A stretch of DNA of 64,000 nt from an uncultured Scytonema sp. (GTDB lineage: Bacteria > Cyanobacteriota > Cyanobacteriia > Cyanobacteriales > Nostocaceae), in contig CALMVQ010000110.1 of NCBI GenBank assembly GCA_937873135.1, positions 35,533-99,532 on the forward strand. The letters run 5' to 3'. Numbering within the stretch: position 1 is the stretch's first letter; each line of letters begins with the position of its first letter. The position numbers and the translations under genes are program-made. Positions 15,841 through 25,200 of this stretch are shown in pieces. The notes beneath the pieces are model-generated. The model was not told the DNA's origin, searched no databases, and saw nothing but the letters and a program-made list of their open reading frames with translations.

Positions 15841-18692
15841 TCAAGTGTTAGAAATTTGACGTTGTTGAATGAGGGGAATGCGAATGATAAACTCAGCACC
15901 AACTCCTGGTTGCGAAACGCATTCTAAAGAACCGCCATGTCTTTCTGTGATAATTTGGTAACTAATAGCCAGCCCCATCCCTGTACCTTGTCCAACGGGT
16001 TTGGTTGTAAAAAAGGGATTAAATAGTTGCTTTTTAACATCTTCTGGTATTCCCAGTCCGTTGTCAGCAATGCGAATTGTGACTTGATTTGGCACTGATA
16101 ATTGCGTGCGAATATAAATTCGGGGATTATCCATCAGAGCTTGTTTTTTTGTTGCCCACCGCCCTCTAACCACTGAATCTTCTAAAGCATTGATCGCATT
16201 CACCAAAATATTTAGAAATACTTGGTTTAACTGCCCAGGATAACATTCAATCAAGGGGATGTTGCCGTATTCTTTGATCACCTCAATTTGGTCGCGCTGG
16301 TCAGTAGCCTTGATGCGGCTATTGATCAGCACCATCGTACTATCAATTCCCTCATGTATATCAACCGCTTTCATTTCCGCTTCATCTAAGCGTGAGAAAG
16401 TCCGCAGGGAACGTACAATCTCTCGAATCCGCGCTGCTCCCATCATCATTGATTTGAATAATTTGGGTAAGTCTGACCTCAAGAAGTCTAGTTCAATTAA
16501 ATCTGTAAACTCCTCAATTGCCTTCACTGATTGGGGGTAATGTTTTCGGTAGAGATCTAACAGTAAAATTAATTTTTGAGTGTATTCATCAGCCGGGTGA
16601 AGGTTACCGTAAATAAAGCTAACTGGGTTGTTAATTTCATGTGCAATCCCTGCTACCATTTGTCCCAAAGCCGACATTTTTTCACTTTGCACCATCTGTG
16701 TCTGGGTGCGATATAATTCTTTTAAGGTCATTTGCAATTGGTCATTTTTTTGATTTAATGCTTGGGTGCGTTCTTTCACCCTGTCTTCTAGTTCCGCGTA
16801 CAAACACGCATTCTCTAAGGAAATTGCCGCTTGGGACATTAATAGATGCAAAATTTCTAGGCGATCGCGCGTAAACGCTCCCACCGTTAGGTTATTTTCT
16901 AAGTATAAAATGCCAATCAACTTACCTTGGTTGAGGATTGGCGCACAGAGAATACTCTTGGGTGAGTGGTGCAGCATATAAGGATCAGCCGCTAGCGTTG
17001 GCTCGACTACTGCATTCTCAATCACAGCCAAGGTGAGGGTATTTTTGACCCGATTGATCAGGGCAACAGGTACTGTTTGATGATCGTCAAAGGGCAGCGA
17101 ACGCAAGACAATGGCAGGCTGTTCGAGTTGAGAAAGGGCTTCAATTAACCAGCGATTTCCTTTTGGCATCAGCAACGCACATTTATCAGCTCCGGCATTT
17201 TTGAGTATCACCTCAAGTAGAGTTGAGAGTAATTTATCCAACTCAATTTCACTCGACAAAGATTGAGAGGCTTTGAGAATGGTTGCTAGATCGAGGGCTT
17301 CTGAGAGGCTAGTATTACTCAATGTCGAAGTTTGGATCGTCTGAGAGGAGACAGAAATCATCGTTTCCGTCGGTTTGAAAGATGGTTGCTGTTTTTGCAA
17401 AATTGTGACGAGTAGTTGCGGATAGCGGGTTTCTAAATCAACAACTTTGGCTTTTGCTCTCCAGTGGGCATAACAGTAATACGCCTCAATCATGTAGACT
17501 TGAGCGATTTTTTCTTTGCCCCAATCGAGATAAAATTTGGCGGCAAGTTCGTTGGCAAGGGCTTCTTCGTTGAGGAATTGGTTTTCTTTGGCGAGGGCGA
17601 TGGCGCGATCGTATTGTTCGATCGCCTCTGCTTTGTTGCCCAAAATCCGACACTTTTCTGCCTCAACTAAATGCCATTTATGCAGATAATTCATGGGAGC
17701 ATTTTGCGCCCACTGATGCAGCGTGGTTTGATTGGTTTCTACCTGAGCCAAAATTTCCGCTTGCTCAGTTTCTGACTGCATGGGGAAGATTGCCAATTGC
17801 GTCAAAGCGCCATAAAAATGGAAAATGGGAATAGAAATTGCGCCTTTTAGCGAAGGCAGATAGGGTTTGCTTTGAGCGATGTAGTCTAGTCCGTTTTTGT
17901 AATAACCAAAGATGTATGCAAGCAATAATTTATATAGGTAGCCAAGCGCGAGCGCAGTTAATTCATTACAGTTGCATCGCTGCCACTGATGTGCAATCGC
18001 TCATCAATGGTAAATCAACCAGTTCTTCAAGCTGTCTGCCGTTTAGTTGATGGTTCAAGTTTTGTAAGGCTACGCCAATCTTCGCTTCGTCTACTTCCGT
18101 TGGGAGTTCTACCCCCAATTGTGCTAGAGCCTCTCTGCAAACTGCGATCGCCTCCAACATCTGGCCTAGACACATTGGGATTCATTAGGGTTTGAGTTTC
18201 CCGTGGTAGTAAAGATGCAATACTGAAGTCAATTAATTTAACTTGTTTGGTTTCGGGATTAATTAAAATATTGTTGGGTTTAATATCTTTATGAATAATT
18301 CGCTCCCGATAGAGAATATCTAAGGTGTTACAGAGTGCGATCGCTATCTGCAAAAATTCCTGTAGAGATGCGATATATCGCGTCTCTAGAGAGATGAAAT
18401 AATCTTTTAAAGAAATCCCTCCAAAATCTTCCATCACCAGTGCATAGCCATTTTGGGAGGGTTCTAGGCTGTAAGTGGCGATGATTAGGGGTGAGTTGAG
18501 ATTTTTGGCGATGGTGTACTGATTGCGAAACTGTACCAATTCGCCAAAACCCGGATATGGATTTTTCAGCAGTTTAATCACCACAGGTAATGAGTCAACT
18601 TCTCGATAACCCCGATAAACCAGGGTTCTGGAACCATTGTAGAGTTGTTCGCTTACTTGATATCCGGGAATATTGGCTAGAGTGCTTACCAT
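15841..18692 (-). pseudogene. Collapsed Ser/Thr kinase-histidine kinase gene
   Basis: The 5' part (18692 down to about 18170) encodes the start of a Ser/Thr kinase: PGYQVSEQLYNGSRTLVYRG, then HKDIKPNNI and IDFSIASLLPRETQT. The frame then jumps into sequence matching a much later region of the intact paralog at 36858-42758 (QLGVELPTEVDEAKIG). A second break near 17930-17966, with stop codons, precedes a long open frame of 694 codons with TPR-like, GAF and histidine-kinase parts (GIAHEINNP, DNGLGIPED, GTGMGLAIS). Relative to the paralog, the AAA+ ATPase and much of the TPR region are deleted. The 694-codon frame could still give a histidine-kinase fragment from a TTG, but no good ribosome site is seen. 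Confidence 0.8.
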
Positions 18693-19001
18693 ACTGCGCT
18701 CATCTGTGAAGACTTTCAGATTTAGTGTTCCCAGATATAGCCCTCACTAATCATTCGTGAGAGATAAGATGCCCAAAAAATTTTATGAAGTCGGGTATCT
18801 GTAACTTTCAATTCTGACAAATCAAATATAATAAGTAATAACTTATACTTAAGTTTCAATAGATAATTCTCTCCCATCACTGAGAATAGAGTCAGCACTC
18901 AATTTTCTGGCGTGATTTTTTTCAACGAATTGACAAGCGATCGCCAGTCGGAAGTCCGTTCCTTTACTGACAGCTTTAGTAGTAAATAAATGCGTTTCTC
19001 C
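18693..19001. other. Spacer between kinase pseudogene and NRPS gene
   Basis: A 309-base gap, AT-rich, with one HIP1-like site near 18940. No open frame or strong hairpin seen. It should contain the former promoter of the kinase gene, which reads away from here on the minus strand. Confidence 0.4.
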
Positions 19002-22000
19002 TTACAATTCCATGTCTTCTCGCTTCTGACTCGTAGTTCCACCTTTATCTAAACCTTTTGTCGCCCAACATGTTGAATCAATGTACTTAGTAAGTTGTTC
19101 TATAGTCGGTGCTTCAAACAAATTGCTTACAGGCAAATCTATTTGGAAGGTGTCACGGATGCGGGAAGTGAGCTGAGTCGCTAGTAGAGAATGACCGCCC
19201 AATTCAAAAAAATTGTCGTGGATGCCTACTTGTTCTTTTCCCAAGACTTTAGCCCAAATTTGTGCTAGTAACTCTTCAACTTGCGATCGCGGTGCTACAT
19301 AATCTTGTATATTGAAAGTCATTATATCAGGCGTGGGTAAAGCACGGCGATCCACTTTACCATTAGGTGTTAGAGGTAGAGATTTCAGTACCACATAAGC
19401 TCTTGGCATCATGTATTCTGGTAACTTTTCTTTGAGAAATTGACGAAGTAAGGACGCGAAGCTTTGCACGTCTTGCGTCGGTATCTGTTCCTGGTTGGGA
19501 ACAATATAAGCCACCAAGTACTTATCATCAGGTACGTCCTCATCAGCAATGACAACAGTTTCTCTCACTGCGGGATGTTGACTCAACACCGCTTCAATCT
19601 CTGACAACTCAAGGCGGAATCCACGAATTTTTACTTGATTGTCAATGCGACCTAAAAATTCAATATTGCCATCTGGTAAATAGCGAGCTAAATCACCCGT
19701 TTTATAAAGACGTGTTTTTAGTTTATGACTAAAACGATGAGTAATAAAGTGTTTAGCAGTTAATTCAGTCCGATTAAAATATTCTCTTGCCAATCCATCA
19801 CCACTAATATATAATTCGCCAGTCACACCAATAGGCACAGGTTCTAAATGCGTGTCTAATATATAGATTTGCGTGTTGAGGATCGGGCGACCAATGGGAA
19901 TAGATTTAGCTGAGGTTAACAATTCTTCTACGCAATAATAAGAGGAAAATGTAGTATTTTCTGTAGGACCATAAACATGAATTAAATGCTTTGGCACATT
20001 ATATTTAAAAATCTTTTCAATCCATCTTGTATTAACAGTCTCGCCACCAAAAAGTAAATATTTTAATGTCGCAAAAGCTTGCGGAGTCTCTCTGACAATC
20101 TGTTGAAACAAGGCGGTAGTCAAAAACAGAATGTTGATACCTTTTTCTCGTAGTTGTAATGCAAATTCGTGAGGCGAAAGGGTGACATCTTTACTAATTC
20201 CCACAAGTTGAGCGCCGTTAAGTAATGCTCCCCAAATCTCGAATGTCGCTGCATCAAAGGAAGTGTTTGAGGCTTGAGCGATTTTATCAGATGGTGACAA
20301 TTTTATATAGTTAGTATTGCACACTAACCGATTAACAGCTTTGTGAGGTACAGCCACTCCCTTGGGTTTTCCTGTAGAACCAGAGGTGTAAATAACATAA
20401 GCTAAATGATCACTATTTAAATCGCTTTTGAAATTATCCTCCTTTTTTTGGTTAATAATTTCCCAGTCTTTATCTATAGAAATAATTATATTTGAAAAAC
20501 CTTCAAAATGCTTGAGTAAGTTTTCTTGTGTCAGCAATACTGAAATTTGTGCATCTTCTAGCATAAAATTTAGACGTTGTTGAGGATAGCTAGGGTCTAA
20601 TGGAACATACGCTCCCCCAGCTTTCAGAATACCCAACAGCCCGATGACCATTTCTATAGACTGTGAAATACAAATGCCGACTAAAACTTCTGAACATACT
20701 CCTAATTTTTGTAGGTATTGTGCTAGTTTATTGCTGCGACTATTCAACTCTTGATAAGTGAGTTGCTCGTTAGCAAATTTTACTACTATAGAATCAGGAT
20801 ACTGCTGTACCTTTTCTTCAAACAATTGATGGATACACTTATCTTGAGGATAATCTGCTTGGGTGTTATTCCATTCCACCAATACCTGATGTCGCTCCAC
20901 GTCACTTAATAACGGTAAATTTGCAATTCGTTGTTCTGGATTTGCAACAATGCCTGACAACAGAGTTTGAAAATGTTTCAGCATCCGGCTAATGGTGGCT
21001 TGCTCAAACAAATCTGTGTTGTAAACCATTACGCCTCGCAAACCTTCAGAATACTCCCAGTTTCCACCCGATAAGCTCCTAAAATCTTCCGAACACTTCC
21101 ACAAATGCAGTTCTAAATCAAACCGCGTTTTTTTCAAATCAATATTCATAAAGCTAGGTACTAATCCAGGCATTTCTAGCGCTGACATTGGCGCATTCTG
21201 GAAACCAAATACTACTTGAAATAGTGGATGGTGGCTCAAGTTTCGCTCTGGATGCAGTTCTTGAACTAACTTTTCAAACGGCAAATCTTGGTGGCTGTAT
21301 CCTCCTAAGGTTATCTCTCTTACTCTGCCTAATAGTTCTCGAAAAGTCGGATTTCCAGATAAGTTGCTACGTAGCACCAAACTATTGACAAAAAAACCAA
21401 TTATTCCTTCAATTTCGCTACGGGTACGGTTAGCAATTGGCGAACCTAACGCGATATCTTCTTGGTGTGTGTAGCGGTAAAGTAACGTTTTAAATGCTGC
21501 CATAAGCGTCATAAATAAGGTGACATCTTCTTGCTGTGACAGCGTTTCTAATGCATCAATTAGCTTTTTTGGTAATTCTAGAAATTGTGTTGCTCCTTGA
21601 TAGTTTTGGATAGCTGATCTTGGTTTATCAGTAGGCAGATGTAGTATGGAAATACCGTTTAATTGCTCCCGCCAGTAAGCTAACTGGGTTTGGAGTAGTT
21701 CTCCTTGCAGCCACTCGCGCTGCCAGTGAGCAAAATCGGCGTACTGAAGAGGCAGTTCTAATAGAGGGGAAAGCTGATTTTGTGCAAAAGCTGCGTACAG
21801 CGTTCCCAGTTCCGAAATCAGTACCCCCATAGACCAATCGTCGCAGATAATGTGGTGCATATTCAGTAATAGAATATGTTCTGTCTCGGAAAGGACGAGG
21901 AGTATGACTCGCAGCAATGGTTTGGAGGATAAATCGAAGGGATGTTCTATCTCTGCGTTAATAATGCACTTTGCTTTAACCTCTTGTTCATCAGCTGCTA

Positions 22001-22289
22001 ATTCCTGGAGGTTTAATACAGAAATAGGGATTGTTAAGCTGGGTGCAATCGCCTGTAGGGGTTGCCCATCCAAGACAATAAAAGTGGTGCGTAAGGTTTC
22101 GTGGCGACGCACTATTTCGTTAAAAGTCTGTTCTAGTGCGGCTAAATTTAGCAAACCTGTCAAGCGAATTACTGTCGGCACATTGTAGATAGAATTGCCG
22201 GGGATCAATTGGTCGAGAAACCATAGCCGTTGTTGAGCAAAAGATGCTGGAAAGACAAAGACTTCTTCAGAAGATATATCAGAAGACAT
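19002..22289 (-). CDS. NRPS module: C-A-PCP
   Basis: A 1095-residue single-module synthetase. The condensation domain opens with FPASFAQQRLWFLDQL, and its active-site motif reads HHIICDDW near residue 147, with the usual HHxxxDG glycine replaced by aspartate. The adenylation domain has YTSGSTGKPKG near 640 and a hand-read code DAFFLGVTFK, which points to isoleucine or a similar branched residue. The carrier domain with LGGHSLLA is near 1031. There is no epimerase, methyltransferase or thioesterase. Eight bases separate it from the stop of the upstream synthetase gene, so the two form an operon. Acceptance and donation partners are not shown by recognisable docking domains. Confidence 0.9.
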   Translation of the reverse strand: MSSDISSEEVFVFPASFAQQRLWFLDQLIPGNSIYNVPTVIRLTGLLNLAALEQTFNEIVRRHETLRTTFIVLDGQPLQAIAPSLTIPISVLNLQELAADEQEVKAKCIINAEIEHPFDLSSKPLLRVILLVLSETEHILLLNMHHIICDDWSMGVLISELGTLYAAFAQNQLSPLLELPLQYADFAHWQREWLQGELLQTQLAYWREQLNGISILHLPTDKPRSAIQNYQGATQFLELPKKLIDALETLSQQEDVTLFMTLMAAFKTLLYRYTHQEDIALGSPIANRTRSEIEGIIGFFVNSLVLRSNLSGNPTFRELLGRVREITLGGYSHQDLPFEKLVQELHPERNLSHHPLFQVVFGFQNAPMSALEMPGLVPSFMNIDLKKTRFDLELHLWKCSEDFRSLSGGNWEYSEGLRGVMVYNTDLFEQATISRMLKHFQTLLSGIVANPEQRIANLPLLSDVERHQVLVEWNNTQADYPQDKCIHQLFEEKVQQYPDSIVVKFANEQLTYQELNSRSNKLAQYLQKLGVCSEVLVGICISQSIEMVIGLLGILKAGGAYVPLDPSYPQQRLNFMLEDAQISVLLTQENLLKHFEGFSNIIISIDKDWEIINQKKEDNFKSDLNSDHLAYVIYTSGSTGKPKGVAVPHKAVNRLVCNTNYIKLSPSDKIAQASNTSFDAATFEIWGALLNGAQLVGISKDVTLSPHEFALQLREKGINILFLTTALFQQIVRETPQAFATLKYLLFGGETVNTRWIEKIFKYNVPKHLIHVYGPTENTTFSSYYCVEELLTSAKSIPIGRPILNTQIYILDTHLEPVPIGVTGELYISGDGLAREYFNRTELTAKHFITHRFSHKLKTRLYKTGDLARYLPDGNIEFLGRIDNQVKIRGFRLELSEIEAVLSQHPAVRETVVIADEDVPDDKYLVAYIVPNQEQIPTQDVQSFASLLRQFLKEKLPEYMMPRAYVVLKSLPLTPNGKVDRRALPTPDIMTFNIQDYVAPRSQVEELLAQIWAKVLGKEQVGIHDNFFELGGHSLLATQLTSRIRDTFQIDLPVSNLFEAPTIEQLTKYIDSTCWATKGLDKGGTTSQKREDMEL

Positions 22290-22297
22290 ATTGATCC

Positions 22298-25200
22298 TTA
22301 TTTTAAATTTTGTGCTTTCTCAATACAAGCTCTTAGCTGTGTGGCAAGCACTTGGATATGGGGTTTTCTCAGCATAGTTAGGTGATTGCCAGGAAGATGA
22401 TGAATTTCTGTTCCTCCGACAACTAGCTGATCCCAACCCATACTCGGATCTTCCTTAGCAATGCTTGATTGAACATTTGTTCTGAAAAGATGAATTCGTT
22501 TAGGGTAGGCTTGCGGAACGTAGTTGAGAACTGCTTGGCTATTGGCATACAAAACACGAAGCATTGGACGAATTGCTAACTCGCTTAAAAGTCTTAACTT
22601 AGATTCTTCAGATATAAGGTTGACTGTGGCATCCTCTTTCAGGATGAGGTGAGGGAACATATTTGTTTGGAGCGATCGCAAGAGCGACTTCCAAAAGGAG
22701 TATCGCACAATTTTATGAAAATTAGTCAACCGAGAAGTGAAACTGTTAATTTCATTCTTAGTGATAGCGATAATGAGATATAAATAATCGAGGAAAAAGG
22801 GCCATATATATCGCGCCACTGTAGTCAGCATAAACTTAAAACCATCACCCAAAGAAGGTATATTGCCCGGAATTGGTGCTAAAGTGTCAAGCACAGCAAG
22901 TAGAGCCACTTCTTCCCCAGACTTTTGGAGTTGTTGAGCCATTTCAAAAGCAACCCAACCTCCAAAAGACCAACCTCCTAAAAAATAAGGGCTTTTGGGC
23001 TGCACTCTACGCAATGCTTCAATGTAGTGAGCAGCCATATCCTCAATGCGAGTTAGTGGAGAACTTTTTCCATCAAGTCCAATGGGTTGTAGCCCATAAA
23101 ATGGTTGATTTTTTCCCAAATGATGAGCTAATTCGTAATAAGGAAAGACAACACCAAAAATTGGATGGACGCAGAAGAATGCTGGACTTGAACCAGCAGG
23201 TTGAATCGGAACTAAGGGAGACCACGGGAGAGAATCTGCTTTTGAGCATAAAGAAGTTGCTAAACTTTCAATTGTTGGATTTAAAAATAAGCTAGATAGC
23301 GGTAATTCGCGCTCAAACTGCTTGTGTATCTGCTTCATGAGGCTTACAGTTAACAGCGAATCTCCTCCCAAGTCGAAGAAGTTATCGTAAATACCCACAC
23401 GCTCAACATTCAGGACTTTAGCCCAAATGTTTGCCAAGGTTGACTCGGTTGCAGTACGAGGAGCAATAAATGTTTTATCTGTTAAACGGCTAGCGGGACT
23501 GTCGAGTTCTGTTAGGGCCCAACGATCCACTTTACCACTCTTTAGCGGCAGAGAATCCAGGACTACAAAAGCTTTTGGCACCATGTATTCTGGTAATTTT
23601 TCTTTTAAGAAATTACGTAGTAGAGACGCGAAATTTTGAGTCTCCACATTGGAAACAATATAAGCCACCAAATACTTATCACCAGATACATTCTTTTTAG
23701 CAATCACTATTGCTTTTTGTACACTTTTATGCTGACTTATTACTGTTTCAATTTCTGACAACTCAATGCGGAATCCACGAATTTTTACTTGATGATCGAT
23801 GCGACCCAAAAATTCAATATTACCGTCTTGTCGAGCCCGAGCTAAATCACCCGTTTTGTAAAGTCGCGCGCCATTTTTATCAATAAAAGGATTGGGAATA
23901 AACTTTTCAGCAGTTAATTCTGGACGGTTAATATAGCCTTGTGCTAATCCCTCCCCGCCTATGTATAATTCGCCAGTAATTCCAATTGGTAAAGGTTGTA
24001 AATGCTGATCTAATATATAAATTTGAGTATTAGTAATAGGGCGACCAATAGGCGGTTTTTCACTTATATGATTAATCTCTGCAACGCTTGACCAAACCGT
24101 TGCTTCAGTAGGCCCGTAAGCATTCAAAAATCGACGCTGAGAGTTCCACCAACGTTTTACAATATCATCGGTGCAGGATTCGCCTGCACAAATCATAGTT
24201 TGCAATGCAGGAAGTGATTCTGTAGGTAGGATTGCTAACACTGCTGGCGGAAGGGTGACGTGAGTAATAGCTTTTTCTCGCAATAATTGGAGCAAAGGTT
24301 GTCCGGGTAGAAGGGATTCTTTGTTTGCTAAATAAAGAGTTGCTCCTGTTCGCAGTGCCATGACAATCTCAAAAATTGAGGCATCAAAACTTAATGATGC
24401 GAATTGCAGAATGCGGTTACTCGGTTGCAAGTTGAAAACCTCAATCTGAGCTTCTGCTAAGTTTGACAATCCTCGATGCTGAAGCAAAACGCCTTTAGGC
24501 TTTCCTGTTGAGCCAGAGGTATAGATAACATACGCTAGGTTGTCAGATGTTACGCAACTAGTAGGATTTTCTTGGCTGTGTTGTTTAATAGTTGCCCAAT
24601 CTTCATCTATGTCAACGACAGACAAGAGATCCCCCCAACCCACGCTCCTCGCCTCAACTTTGGGAACCAAACTCAGGCTTTGGCTCCCCTTAAAAAGGGG
24701 GGCTAAAGAGGAATGAGTGAGCAAGACTGATACTTTCGCATCTTCTAGCATGAAGTTAAGACGCTCTTGAGGTAGGCTCGGATCTAAAGGCAAGTATGCT
24801 CCACCCGCTTTGAAGATCCCTAATAGGGCGATGATCATCTCTGGCGATCGCTCTACGCAAATGCCTACTAAAACGTCAGGGACTACCCCCAATTTTTGCA
24901 GGTGATGTGCAAGTTGGTTAGCTCGGATATTTAGTTCGCGATAAGTTAACTGCTGCAAGTCAAATACTACTGCGTTCGCGGAGCGTGCGCTAAGCGCAAT
25001 CGCATCGGGAGTTTCCTGCATCTGCGCTTCAAATAACTGATGAAAACACTTGTTCTGTGAGTAGTCTCTTTTTGTGTCATTCCAATCAATTAATAACTCT
25101 TGTCGTTCTCGCACAGTCAGCAAAGATAAATCTGAAAGACGCTGTTCTGGATTAGCGATAACGCTTTCTAGCAGCGTTTGGAAATGTCCTAGCATCCGGG

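Noticed and set aside
22873..23295. 140-codon plus-strand gene inside the thioesterase region
   Set aside because: It is antisense to the well-supported NRPS frame and has no recognisable motif.
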